IMG/VR virus record: IMGVR_UViG_3300031578_000010
Location: 26,432-90,431 of that record
Reading direction: 5' to 3' (one strand)
Length of the DNA stretch: 64,000 nucleotides
Source of the DNA: a virus
Of the stretch, positions 32,216 through 40,770 are shown in pieces. Each line of letters begins with the position of its first letter. Position 1 is the first letter of the stretch. The notes beneath the pieces were generated by a model that saw only the letters and a program-made list of their open reading frames with translations, did not search any database and had not been told where the DNA came from. The translations under genes were made by a program, and so were the position numbers.

Positions 32216-33129
32216 TATTTCTTCTCCGGTTTTTTAAATATAAGAACATATTCATGAGAACGAATAAGAAACTTCCTGCCTTTATCAAAATTCCCCACTC
32301 GCCTTAAAGATCCGGTGTTCTTAATATGTAGAATAATTTCTTCTTTAATTAAAAATCCAGCTTTCCGATGCATTGATGTCACATCATGGTTCAAACAAAT
32401 AAGACTTCCATTTTTATGTCTATGTAATCCTACAACCCAGCAAGATATTGATCCAGGTTTCAAAATTCTAAAAGTTTCGCGAACAACTTTAAATAAATCT
32501 CCTTTGAATTCACTATATGATTCTTTCATAGATAAATCAGTAACTCCGCCCTCATATTTTTCAAGGTTCCAATAAGGAGGGCAAGTTATAAGAAAATCTG
32601 CTTTAGAATTTGTGACCTTCCGAGGATATCTTGCATCGCCATGAATTATTTTAACCCGATCAGAAAAACCCGCATTATCCACTCTTTTTTCGACCGCTAT
32701 ACATTCTTCTTTTCTTATTTCATATCCTATATATTTTAATCCATGCCGAGCCGCCATTATAGCCCTTGTACCTCCGCCAGCGAAGGGGTCAAAACATATC
32801 CCCTTTTTAGGAGCATATAAATTTAATAACCAATAAGCAATTGCTGGATTAAATACACTCGCGCCATATTGATAACCAAATGTTCCATCAACCGTTTCAT
32901 GCCGGGCTCGTTTCTCTGCCTCTTTAAAACTAAATTTATATCTACTGGTATTCGTGCCCTGCGATCTCGACTTAGCATCTTTAACTGCCCCGATATCCCC
33001 CACCATCTTTTTAAATTTGCGGACCTGAGGATCACTCATATCGCAATCCCAAACGGTGATAGGCCAGATACCATATCTCTGGCGCATCGTTTTAAATTCG
33101 CCAACGGCTTCACCAAATAAATCTTTCAC
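32215..33129 (-). CDS. DNA methyltransferase, amino-group type (paralogue 3 of 3)
   Basis: 304 residues from a GTG at 33129, preceded by GGAGGGAAA; the GTGA overlaps the clamp stop. DPFAGGGTRAIMAARHGLK and FLITCPPYWNLEKYEGG are the SAM-binding and catalytic motifs. The protein is most like the 15220 copy at the N-terminus (TVWDCDMSDP versus SVWDCNYNDP). Two methyltransferase copies sit directly between the loader subunit and the clamp gene. Confidence 0.88.
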   Translation of the reverse strand: MKDLFGEAVGEFKTMRQRYGIWPITVWDCDMSDPQVRKFKKMVGDIGAVKDAKSRSQGTNTSRYKFSFKEAEKRARHETVDGTFGYQYGASVFNPAIAYWLLNLYAPKKGICFDPFAGGGTRAIMAARHGLKYIGYEIRKEECIAVEKRVDNAGFSDRVKIIHGDARYPRKVTNSKADFLITCPPYWNLEKYEGGVTDLSMKESYSEFKGDLFKVVRETFRILKPGSISCWVVGLHRHKNGSLICLNHDVTSMHRKAGFLIKEEIILHIKNTGSLRRVGNFDKGRKFLIRSHEYVLIFKKPEKK

Positions 33130-33872
33130 TTTCCCTCCTCCTCTTTCGTCATGAGCAAATAAAGAGAAGAATATTTATCGCCAAACCTAATCAACATAGG
33201 AGGGTCTTTCTCCAAGAATATTTTAACCTTTCCTTCCAAGGATTTAAAGATCTCTTTTATACCATGCCCAAAACAAACTGACATCTCTTTCTTTAATACA
33301 GGTTTTTTTATTTGAAGGTTTGTCGTTATTGAATTTTTTCCTCTTTTTACTTTTGCTTTTACTCCCGCCTTATCAATTAAGATATAATATGTATGCTCAT
33401 CGAGAATATCAGCATCCCCTACTAATTCTTTTAATTGTTCCGCCCTCACAATAAAATTATTTGTTTTATATACGACCTTTAAGGCAGGAGTTTTAATGGA
33501 GTTCTTCTCGAATTTGATGGCATCCACGTTAGCAAAACTCTCTATATTTTTCAAGGGAGTCACTTCGAAACGACCTATTTTCCTCTTCTGTTTTATAATC
33601 AGCTGCTTTTCATCGGCAGAAATGGAAACAGTATCAGAAAAGCGAGTCAATATTTTCATGAACTGAGCAATATCCCCAATAGTAAATATTCCATGTTTCT
33701 GAATTTGGGCTTCTGTGCTTACTCGAAAGAAAATTGCCCTCGATGTATCCGTTCCTTTCGTTGTTAACTGCCCATTCTTAGCGGATATAACGCAATCCAG
33801 CACCAACCCATCAAGATGAGCTTGTGAAAGGAAACTGATAAAGCTGCCATTATCTATTTCGAAAAGCGCCAT
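33126..33872 (-). CDS. Sliding clamp, PCNA / gp45-like
   Basis: 248 residues, the usual PCNA length. It has two similar alpha/beta halves (HLDGLVLDCVISAKNGQL... and KTNNFIVRAEQLKELVGDAD...) and ends with SSLYLLMTKEEEGK, close to the PCNA end with its final strand and acidic tail. It tethers the DnaE polymerase; in T4-like phages such a clamp also activates late transcription. The clamp is of PCNA type although the polymerase is bacterial. Confidence 0.85.
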   Translation of the reverse strand: MALFEIDNGSFISFLSQAHLDGLVLDCVISAKNGQLTTKGTDTSRAIFFRVSTEAQIQKHGIFTIGDIAQFMKILTRFSDTVSISADEKQLIIKQKRKIGRFEVTPLKNIESFANVDAIKFEKNSIKTPALKVVYKTNNFIVRAEQLKELVGDADILDEHTYYILIDKAGVKAKVKRGKNSITTNLQIKKPVLKKEMSVCFGHGIKEIFKSLEGKVKIFLEKDPPMLIRFGDKYSSLYLLMTKEEEGK

Positions 33873-34363
33873 TACTTTGTCCTCCTATATTCGCTATCCA
33901 AACTCCGGATAGCGTTCTCCAAAGCGTCCAAAAGCTTGTTCGTCCGGTGCATTACGTTAGTGTAAATTGAAACTTTTTCAATTCCTTTTGCTTCCTCTGC
34001 CCTAAGTTTCTTACTTCGTCTTTCTGCTTCATTAGTACATATACTATCAGTTACCTTATCGACCCCATCAACGCCTTCTGTTTTCGCGTTCATGAAAAAG
34101 GCTGCTGATTTTGTTTTTCTAATTCCGTATATTTTATTTTGCTCCCCCTCTGCCTTCCCAGCATATACCGCAAGAAAAACGTTGAGGGCGGATAGGTTTA
34201 TTTGATCTCGTATCAGCTTATCTTTTTTATATCTTGAAACCATTTCCGCGATGCCTATTCCAGCATATTTATCGACTATTTTGAGTATCTTCCTTAAGAA
34301 CTCATACTCCTGTGGGTCATTCTGAAAGGTCGAAAAATCTATAATAACATTCCGCTCTTGCAT
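33872..34363 (-). CDS. Hypothetical replication-associated protein
   Basis: 163 residues, helical, with a basic middle (CTNEAERRSKKLRAEEAKG). It lies between polymerase and clamp genes, overlapping the polymerase 3' end by 25 bases. No family recognised. A structural or primosome-like role is possible from position only. Confidence 0.6.
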   Translation of the reverse strand: MQERNVIIDFSTFQNDPQEYEFLRKILKIVDKYAGIGIAEMVSRYKKDKLIRDQINLSALNVFLAVYAGKAEGEQNKIYGIRKTKSAAFFMNAKTEGVDGVDKVTDSICTNEAERRSKKLRAEEAKGIEKVSIYTNVMHRTNKLLDALENAIRSLDSEYRRTK

Positions 34364-37300
34364 TCCTCTATCTCCAAAAAGGATTGAATTTTCTCTGTTA
34401 TATTAAAGACCTTATCCTTATCCCCATAGCAAAGAACCCTATTCCCGCCCATGAGCCGCCCATCTACAAAAACGATATTAAAAGGTTTCAATACAGATTT
34501 AAAATGTTGCATCCCTGCTTTATCTAAATATATATAAATATCCCCCCTATGATCTTCCATTTTAACTACAGCGGCAGATTTCCCCGTCATCTTTTCCTGA
34601 ATTTCTAAAATAATACCACAAACCCTAACCCTCTCCCACCTATTATATTGACTTAGTTGCAGAGACGAAGAACAATATCTTTTTAATAAGAAATCTTTAA
34701 CAGGTTCAAAAAAGAAAGGATGCAATAAAATAAATCCAAAGGCATCCACAGAATCTTCAAGGAACGTTTTATTAGTATCTAATACCTTTTCCTTCCGGAT
34801 TGAATTAAAACGGCCTTTAACGGCCTGTCTTTCCATTAAAGAATCAAAACATCCTGCCTGTATTAATTTAATTATCTTTCCTTTGTGGACCTTTCCACTT
34901 ATTTTTTCAATAAAATCATCGAAGGATTTAAATGGCCTCTTTTCTATAATCTCTTCCGCAGATGTTTTAATTTCCTTTATTTTAGATAATCCAAATCTTA
35001 TCCCATCCTTTTCTATCGTAAACCCCATCCCCGATTTATTAATATCCGGGCCGTATACATTAATATTAAATCGCCTTGCTTCATTTATATATTTATATAG
35101 TTTGTTTTTCTCCGAACCTTTTTTTCTATCCTTTGTTATTCCTACGTCAGTATTGCTAAGCAAACTGGCAAAGAATTGACGAGGATAATAATTCTTTAAA
35201 TACAGCACCTGAAAAAATAAATAAGTGTATGAGATTGCATGGGACGCGTTGAAAGAATAACTTGTAAATTCCTTTATTACATTCCAAAGTTTTATCGCGT
35301 CGTTGTTCCCAATAGTCTTCCTACAATGTTCAAAGAATTCCTTTTTAAATTTCTTTATCTCCTTTGTATTAAATTCTTTCTTCGCAGCCAATTTCCGAAT
35401 ATTATTTGCTTCTGCTAAAGAAAATCCTGCCACCCTATGTAATAGCTGCATAACCTGTTCTTGATATACTAAAACACCTCGTGTTCCTTTCAATGTTTTT
35501 TTAACCTCTTTATTATCAATTCCTATCCCTTCATAATTAATAAACCTTTCTATTGCCCCGCTCGCTAAAGGTCCGGGCCTATTTATAGCATTTAAAGCGG
35601 CAATCTCGCCAAAGTTTTTAGGTTTAACATCCATCAATAAGCGCGTTGCTGATTCGGTTTCAAATTGGAACGCCCCTATCGTATTCCCTTTATTCGCTTC
35701 TTCGATTAACTTTTTATCTTTAATATCTAATTTCCAAATACTATCACTTAGATCCTTTTTCTCAGTTTCCTTTACCAAATCTATCGCGTCAGAAATAATA
35801 GAACAAGTATTTAACCCTAATATATCAAATTTAATTAATCCCACGGCAGATAAATCCCTCCCTCGGTTTCCTTCAGAATATGCAGAAACCAATTCCCCTT
35901 TTATTTTTTGCAATGGGCAATATTTATAGACAGGATTTGGAGCAATAACAACCCCGCAAGGATGAACTCCTGAATTCCTAATTAAACTTGACGCCCTTTT
36001 GGCAAGGTTAAAGGCAACTTTATTTTCTTTTACAAAATCTTTCAATATTCCAGACAAATTATTAAATGCTTTCTTTATATTCCCTGCCCTATATATTTCT
36101 CCCGTTATTTCATTTATTGACCGAATAGGGAGTTTAAATATTCTGCCTACATCCCGTAATGCTCCGACTTCCCCGAAGGTATTAAATGTTATAATTCTTG
36201 CTACTTTATTTTGGCCATGCCTATCGTTCAAATAAGAAAAAACCAAATCCCTTTTATTAGCCTGAAAATCGAGGTCGATATCCGGCGCGTCAGACCGAGA
36301 CTTATCAAGAAAGCGTTCAAATAATAAACCGTATTTAAGCGGATCTATCTTCGTGATATTCAGAATAAACGCAACTAAAGATCCTGCAACAGAACCTCTT
36401 GCCGGTCCCACAAATATCCTGTTTTCTCGGCACCAATTAGTTAAATCCCGAACGATCAAAAAATAGTCCTGAAATTTCAATTTTTGAATTACATCCAATT
36501 CCCTCTTCATTCTTTTCTTATATTTTTCTTTATCTTTAAAATCAAATCGCCTGAATTCCCGCATAGTCATTTTTCTAAATTCGGAAACATCCATCCCCAT
36601 ATCTGGAATATGTATTTTCCCCATCGGGATCTTTATATCGCAGCCCGACGCCAAATCTGCCGTGCAGTCAGTATATCTTTTAAATTCTTTCTTTGTTATA
36701 TTATGGCCAAATTTCCTGGCCATAGAAAAGAGTTCTTTCCCATCAACCAAATGCAAAGAACGAGCATTATAAACAACCTTTTTTCTATCGTCTATCGTTT
36801 TATGTTCTCTGACCATCAATACAAAATCTTGTAATTCAACATCCCTTTTCTCTGCATAATGAGAATCAAGAGCGACTATCAAAGGAATATGTAATCTGTT
36901 GGCAATTTTCTTCAATCTTTCATTTGTATATTTTTGTGTTACAACTTCATTTAATTGTAGTTCTATAACGAAATTATCCCCAAATGCATCCCTCCACCTT
37001 AAAGCCTCCTGTAAAGCCATTTTATCATTTGGCAATTTCGCCAATATCCCGCCCATGCAAGCAGTTGACGCTATAATATCTTTATTATGATTAAATATAA
37101 TTTCAGATGTCGTTCTTGGTCTATAATAATATCCATTAATATTTGCCTCAGAAACTATATATAAAAGATTCAAATAACCTACATAACTTTTCGCCAATAA
37201 AATAACGTGCCTATACTCCCCTTTTCTCCCTGGCGAATCATCAACGTACATCTCAACGCCAATTATCGGATTAATTCCAGCCTTTCTACATTCTAAATAA

Positions 37301-37455
37301 AATTCCAAGCCTCCCGCCATTGTTCCGTGGTCGGTTATTGCAAGAGAAGGCATATTTAAATCGGCAGCCTTTTTCACCAAAGAAGTAATTGTAGCAACGC
37401 CATCCAAGATGGAAAAATGGCTGTGAGAATGAAGATTTATTAAATTAAACTTCAT
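34339..37455 (-). CDS. dnaE: DNA polymerase III alpha subunit (DnaE) with intact PHP domain
   Basis: 1038 residues. The N-terminal PHP domain keeps all nine metal ligands by alignment with active PHP exonucleases: H9, H11, D18, H43, E68, H83, C133, D197 and H199. The palm has ARGSVAGS and DAPDIDLDF. A C-terminal helix-hairpin-helix region and OB fold follow (the OB ends near IYIYLDKAGM). No separate 3'-5' proofreading exonuclease is visible in the window, so the PHP domain may proofread. It would be the replicative polymerase, working with the PCNA-like clamp. Confidence 0.95.
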   Translation of the reverse strand: MKFNLINLHSHSHFSILDGVATITSLVKKAADLNMPSLAITDHGTMAGGLEFYLECRKAGINPIIGVEMYVDDSPGRKGEYRHVILLAKSYVGYLNLLYIVSEANINGYYYRPRTTSEIIFNHNKDIIASTACMGGILAKLPNDKMALQEALRWRDAFGDNFVIELQLNEVVTQKYTNERLKKIANRLHIPLIVALDSHYAEKRDVELQDFVLMVREHKTIDDRKKVVYNARSLHLVDGKELFSMARKFGHNITKKEFKRYTDCTADLASGCDIKIPMGKIHIPDMGMDVSEFRKMTMREFRRFDFKDKEKYKKRMKRELDVIQKLKFQDYFLIVRDLTNWCRENRIFVGPARGSVAGSLVAFILNITKIDPLKYGLLFERFLDKSRSDAPDIDLDFQANKRDLVFSYLNDRHGQNKVARIITFNTFGEVGALRDVGRIFKLPIRSINEITGEIYRAGNIKKAFNNLSGILKDFVKENKVAFNLAKRASSLIRNSGVHPCGVVIAPNPVYKYCPLQKIKGELVSAYSEGNRGRDLSAVGLIKFDILGLNTCSIISDAIDLVKETEKKDLSDSIWKLDIKDKKLIEEANKGNTIGAFQFETESATRLLMDVKPKNFGEIAALNAINRPGPLASGAIERFINYEGIGIDNKEVKKTLKGTRGVLVYQEQVMQLLHRVAGFSLAEANNIRKLAAKKEFNTKEIKKFKKEFFEHCRKTIGNNDAIKLWNVIKEFTSYSFNASHAISYTYLFFQVLYLKNYYPRQFFASLLSNTDVGITKDRKKGSEKNKLYKYINEARRFNINVYGPDINKSGMGFTIEKDGIRFGLSKIKEIKTSAEEIIEKRPFKSFDDFIEKISGKVHKGKIIKLIQAGCFDSLMERQAVKGRFNSIRKEKVLDTNKTFLEDSVDAFGFILLHPFFFEPVKDFLLKRYCSSSLQLSQYNRWERVRVCGIILEIQEKMTGKSAAVVKMEDHRGDIYIYLDKAGMQHFKSVLKPFNIVFVDGRLMGGNRVLCYGDKDKVFNITEKIQSFLEIEECKSGMLL

Positions 37456-37459
37456 ATTA

Positions 37460-37657
37460 TTAACCTTTAATCTTTTCCAGATTAGAACAAAGAGAAGAGA
37501 AGTCCTTCCAATATTCTTTTCTTAAAATTGCAATGTAGCAATATTCGGAAGAAGAATAATGAGAAATTATATAAACAAAATTATTAAACCTGGATATTAG
37601 TCTATTAAAAATTTCAGGTGTTATAGTTGTTATTATAAAATTATCAAGATTGGGCAT
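37460..37657 (-). CDS. Small hypothetical protein
   Basis: 65 residues, alpha/beta and aromatic (FNNFVYIISHYSSSEYCYIAI). It lies four bases upstream of the polymerase gene. The preceding gene contributes GAGGAGA as ribosome-binding site. No family recognised. Confidence 0.6.
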   Translation of the reverse strand: MPNLDNFIITTITPEIFNRLISRFNNFVYIISHYSSSEYCYIAILRKEYWKDFSSLCSNLEKIKG

Positions 37658-37669
37658 GAATATATCTCC

Positions 37670-37840
37670 TCATGATCTTGGAGGAATTAAAATGCCGCTG
37701 CTTTCCGAAGACCTACGTTCTCCATTCTTAATCGTTCTACTAATAGCTGCCATACCATTATTGATATTCTTATTGCCTTTTATATTGGTAATAACCCTCT
37801 TCTGTTCGGTGCCTTCGGATAGTAAAGGGGAATCCCTCAT
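37670..37840 (-). CDS. 56-residue protein coupled to its upstream gene
   Basis: ATG at 37840 forms an ATGA overlap with the stop of the upstream gene, and AGGA lies four bases before it. The peptide begins MRDSPLLSEGTEQKR and ends SSGILIPPRS. The overlap and exact fill of the gap support it over a hydrophobic plus-strand reading of the same DNA. No family recognised. Confidence 0.55.
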   Translation of the reverse strand: MRDSPLLSEGTEQKRVITNIKGNKNINNGMAAISRTIKNGERRSSESSGILIPPRS

Positions 37841-38046
37841 TCCTTCCTGTGTATCTTGCTTGCTATTAATGAAATTGCGTCCTCTTCAGAAGAGGTTTTT
37901 ATCTTTTCTTTTATTTCCGGCAGGTCTTCTAAATAAATAAAAAGAGAATGTTTCGGCTCTTCCCCCCTCGCAATAATGTCAATTTCATCCAGAGTAACCC
38001 GTTTGAAAAGCATACTAAACTGGGCAATTAAATCACGCTTATTCAT
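37837..38046 (-). CDS. Small hypothetical protein downstream of the sigma factor
   Basis: 69 residues (MNKRDLIAQFSMLFKRVTLD...), charged and helical. Preceded by GAGGG, it overlaps the sigma gene stop by eight bases. Coupling suggests a partner or modulator of the sigma factor; T4 encodes such small late-transcription co-factors. This is inference from position. Confidence 0.6.
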   Translation of the reverse strand: MNKRDLIAQFSMLFKRVTLDEIDIIARGEEPKHSLFIYLEDLPEIKEKIKTSSEEDAISLIASKIHRKE

Positions 38047-38671
38047 TTTCGCCCTCTTTCTCTATAAGCATTTTTAAAAACGTATAAATTGATTTGCACC
38101 TCCGATACAAGCCCATCATGGAAATATTCATATCTTTTGCCATTCTTTTGAAATTAAAATTGCGATCTCTATATAAACGAATATAAATTGCCCAAGAATC
38201 CTTAGTTAATCTCTCCTTAAATAGCCGCAAAAAATCATCTATTAATATGTCATCTAACATTTCCTTTCCATCTGCTATTTTTAATAATTGGCCTTCATTA
38301 TTTAATTCGAATTCTGTAAATGTAATAATAGGCAAATTATCAGGATATTTCTCCTTATTTAATATTTGCCGAAGCATAGTTCTAAATTTATTGGTTACAG
38401 AGATTTTAACCAGTGTTCTAAAACCTGCAAGATCGGGGTTATAAGCCGGGATAACCTTTGTCTGAATATGTAAATATGCCTCCTGCATCAAATCATTTAC
38501 ATCGTTGCCGGGAAAAGAGCGAACAAATTGATTTGCTACATTCCTAATCACAGGTTGAATTGCCTGGAAAATTCTATTATATGATGTTTTCCTACCTTCT
38601 CGATACTTTATAACTGCCCTATCAAGCGCGGTTGTTTTTCTTCTTTTCTTTTTTGTTTTATCGCCTTCCAT
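38039..38671 (-). CDS. Sigma-70-family factor (ECF/gp55-like)
   Basis: 210 residues. Region 2 is visible as NDVNDLMQEAYLHIQTKVIP followed by RTLVKISVTNKFR. A helix-turn-helix like region 4 is at LTKDSWAIYIRLYRDRNFN followed by MAKDMNISMMGLYRRC. Such factors redirect host RNA polymerase to phage promoters. The likely target is the GTATATAGAGG motif found at three sites. GGAGG supports the start. Confidence 0.78.
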   Translation of the reverse strand: MEGDKTKKKRRKTTALDRAVIKYREGRKTSYNRIFQAIQPVIRNVANQFVRSFPGNDVNDLMQEAYLHIQTKVIPAYNPDLAGFRTLVKISVTNKFRTMLRQILNKEKYPDNLPIITFTEFELNNEGQLLKIADGKEMLDDILIDDFLRLFKERLTKDSWAIYIRLYRDRNFNFKRMAKDMNISMMGLYRRCKSIYTFLKMLIEKEGENE

Positions 38672-38676
38672 ATACT

Positions 38677-39288
38677 TTAATCCTCCCAGCCGAATATATA
38701 ACTATCCTGATATTTCAAGCCAAAATAGGCATAAAGTTTCGCCAATTTCTTTTTGAACCTTGTTTGATATTTGCGATAATGTCTTCTCATTTTAACCTGT
38801 TTCCCTTTATTACTGATATCCTTCTCAGAAATTCGAGCACATACTTTGCAATTATTAATATGTTTACCGTAATTATCTGATTTAATTATTTTAAACCTTC
38901 TCATCGTTTTAGAAGTAGATGCACTTTTAAGCCTTTCGGGATAAGCCAAAAGAATTTTATTTAACTGGAATATTTGACACGCAGGCCTATCAGCGAATCT
39001 ATTCACGCAGAGGTCATATTCTCCAAAATATAAACAGCCCCAGCAACGATAGGGCGTTTTATAATAATTCCTTTCATAAGCATCCCCAAACCTTCCAATT
39101 TGCTCCGGTTTAAGCCTGGCATCTCTAAGGGCAATGGATGAGATTATTCTTAAAGATTCCTGGCTCATTTCCTTTATTATTCTGTCCGCCTTTATTAGCG
39201 CGCCTATGCTCCTTTGTTCCGCCGTTATTCTCAATATATAAGCCAGCCCCCGAAGGCGGCGGCCTTTCTGGAGAATATTTCGATTCAT
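38677..39288 (-). CDS. Basic cysteine-containing hypothetical protein
   Basis: 203 residues from the ATG at 39288. Two cysteine clusters (YRCWGCLYFGEYDLCVNRF and NNCKVCARISEKD) suggest zinc or Fe-S binding. The C-terminus is basic (KMRRHYRKYQTRFKKKL). It may be a nucleic-acid-binding protein. No family recognised. Confidence 0.6.
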   Translation of the reverse strand: MNRNILQKGRRLRGLAYILRITAEQRSIGALIKADRIIKEMSQESLRIISSIALRDARLKPEQIGRFGDAYERNYYKTPYRCWGCLYFGEYDLCVNRFADRPACQIFQLNKILLAYPERLKSASTSKTMRRFKIIKSDNYGKHINNCKVCARISEKDISNKGKQVKMRRHYRKYQTRFKKKLAKLYAYFGLKYQDSYIFGWED

Positions 39289-39318
39289 ATTCGGCCTCAA
39301 ATGTTAGATTTATTTTCA

Positions 39319-39762
39319 TTACTCGAAGTTATCCACTCCATTAATTGAAAGGTGAGCATCGATACAGGCCACAACAAACCTTTGTATTTTCTTCCACCGT
39401 TTCAATTTCTGTACTAAACAATCCCCATCATAATACACGTTTCCCTTCAAGCAACTTTCTTCATATTTTTTAACGTGGGCCGCCTTAGATGCTATTACAA
39501 TACGTTTATTGTAGACGGCAAAAGCCTGCCGAAAAGATTCGGCCTTTATTACCGCCGCCGTCGTTCCGCGCAGGGATTCGGCCAGGACGAAAAAATTAAA
39601 GGTTTTAATATTTCCCTTTTTCCTTTTAGTTTTAGCTATAACTTTTGCCACCCGTTCCGCCTGCTTTTTCTTTTTCATTTCGCGCAAGACTTTTCTGATC
39701 GCTTTTGCGCTATCTCGTACATTTTCCCTTTTACGCGGCCTCCCCCGTTTCCTGCCCTTCAT
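39319..39762 (-). CDS. Basic protein with N-terminal AT-hook
   Basis: 147 residues from the ATG at 39762 (GGAGG upstream). MKGRKRGRPRKRENVRD is an AT-hook (GRP core in basic context), followed by a lysine-rich helix and a globular C-terminal domain (SFRQAFAVYNKRIVIASKA). AT-hooks bind the minor groove of AT-rich DNA, which this genome supplies. The region just upstream (39.85-40.04 kb) holds a duplicated dyad repeat that may regulate it. Confidence 0.65.
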   Translation of the reverse strand: MKGRKRGRPRKRENVRDSAKAIRKVLREMKKKKQAERVAKVIAKTKRKKGNIKTFNFFVLAESLRGTTAAVIKAESFRQAFAVYNKRIVIASKAAHVKKYEESCLKGNVYYDGDCLVQKLKRWKKIQRFVVACIDAHLSINGVDNFE

Positions 39763-39853
39763 AGTAACGACCTCCAATATGTTAAAAATATGGGTTAGAA
39801 TGCCCTCCCGAGAAATGTATCCCGATATTAACCCCGACAAGGGGTTTGTCTTG

Positions 39854-40038
39854 CGCCAGGTCGCATTTCACGGCTAATCCTGTACTTTTACCCTTATCTC
39901 CCCCTAAAAACGCGACCTGGCGCGACCTGGCGTACCTCTTCAAAGGGGTTAGCTTACGCCAGGTCGCATTTTGAGGGGGGAAACCTGCCCCTTTGCCCAT
40001 CTCCTCCCCTAAAAACGCCGCCTGGCGCGACCTGGCGC
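39854..40038. repeat. Two tandem units of a GC-rich dyad repeat
   Basis: Unit A (39854-39932) and unit B (39957-40037) are about 103 bp apart. Each starts with CGCCAGGTCGC, continues for about 45 bp through CCCCTAAAAACGC, and ends with tandem copies of CGCGACCTGG (unit B first copy CGCCGCCTGG). The left arm is the reverse complement of the right arms, so each unit can form an 11-bp hairpin with either right arm. It lies upstream of the AT-hook gene and downstream of the 40049 gene. Confidence 0.85.
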
Positions 40039-40048
40039 GTTTGGCGCC

Positions 40049-40333
40049 CTAATCCCAGCCCCTACACCCACAATAGTATGTATTCGTATTCTTCTCATAG
40101 AAAGGCGGATTCCCTCCCCCCTTTATTATTAAGAATTTCCGCTCGCAATAGCAGCATTTTGGTTGTGCCTTTATGGCATGTTTCTCGAATTCGTGCCCAT
40201 CGCAAATAGGGCAAATCCGATTCCCCTTTTCATCCGTCGCAAGAATATCATGTCCGCAATTAGAGCATACTTCTACCACAATCAGGCAGGAGCGTTCAAT
40301 ATTCCCATTTTCTTCCTGCGGTATATTTGCCAT
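40049..40333 (-). CDS. Two-zinc-ribbon hypothetical protein
   Basis: 94 residues from the ATG at 40333, preceded by ATTGAAAGGGG. Pairs CSNCG and CPICDG form one zinc ribbon, and CCYCER and CGCRGWD a second. It is similar in style to small transcription-factor-like zinc proteins. The function is unknown. Confidence 0.65.
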   Translation of the reverse strand: MANIPQEENGNIERSCLIVVEVCSNCGHDILATDEKGNRICPICDGHEFEKHAIKAQPKCCYCERKFLIIKGGGNPPFYEKNTNTYYCGCRGWD

Positions 40334-40363
40334 GGTTTCCCCTTTCAATGTTTTATTCCCATA

Positions 40364-40612
40364 TTACCGCCACAGATATTTGAAGATGCGCCGGAGAGTA
40401 CCGCGCTTGTGAGGATCTTTTTCTTCGACTGCGACTTTCTTCGCAGATTCTTCCGCGATGATGAAACCTGGAAACGCCTCATACTTTTCTGTTTCCGCCC
40501 ACAGAGGCTCCGCCAGAGGCCGACATTTCTTGCACAGATCTTTCCCCTTGTATTTCGCCCGGCCCAGTTCCTTGCGGCAACCCGCACAGGGAGTTCCGTA
40601 ACTCAGGCCCAT
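40364..40612 (-). CDS. Small zinc-binding basic protein
   Basis: 82 residues from the ATG at 40612 (leader AATATTGAAAGGGAATAAA). CAGCRKELGR and CKKCRPLAEPLW make a CxxC...CxxC zinc site, then a charged helix and KRGTLRRIFKYLWR. No family recognised. Confidence 0.6.
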   Translation of the reverse strand: MGLSYGTPCAGCRKELGRAKYKGKDLCKKCRPLAEPLWAETEKYEAFPGFIIAEESAKKVAVEEKDPHKRGTLRRIFKYLWR

Positions 40613-40629
40613 TTTATTCCCTTTCAATA

Positions 40630-40770
40630 TTAAGACTGTTTCCGCAGTTTATCGACGTATTCCTTCGCTCGCTTTAATCCTGTTTTATATATATCATTAT
40701 ATAATTTAGTTGCAGCAATCCAATGCCCGATATTTATTAACCGATGTATTTCATCCATTGGTGATTCCAT
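40630..40770 (-). CDS. 46-residue protein resembling ribosomal L7/L12 C-terminal half
   Basis: ATG at 40770 with AAAGGAGAAAGA upstream. The stretch IAATKLYNDIYKTGLKRAKEYVDKL follows the L7/L12 C-terminal pattern (I-K-x-x-R-E-x-T-G-L-G-L-K-E-A-K-x-x-V). In ribosomes that domain binds elongation factors. Stand-alone small proteins with this pattern occur in bacteria and phages. The call is by motif only. Confidence 0.55.
   Translation of the reverse strand: MESPMDEIHRLINIGHWIAATKLYNDIYKTGLKRAKEYVDKLRKQS

Noticed and set aside
37650-37940. Plus-strand hydrophobic 96-codon frame, membrane-protein-like
   Set aside because: It is antisense to three coupled minus-strand genes, one with an ATGA overlap and ribosome-binding site. 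The hydrophobicity comes from the reverse of lysine/asparagine codons.
39782-40000. Minus-strand 72-codon frame through the dyad repeats
   Set aside because: It consists of the duplicated repeat read as protein (similar segments twice) and ends inside the AT-hook gene upstream region; no ribosome-binding site.
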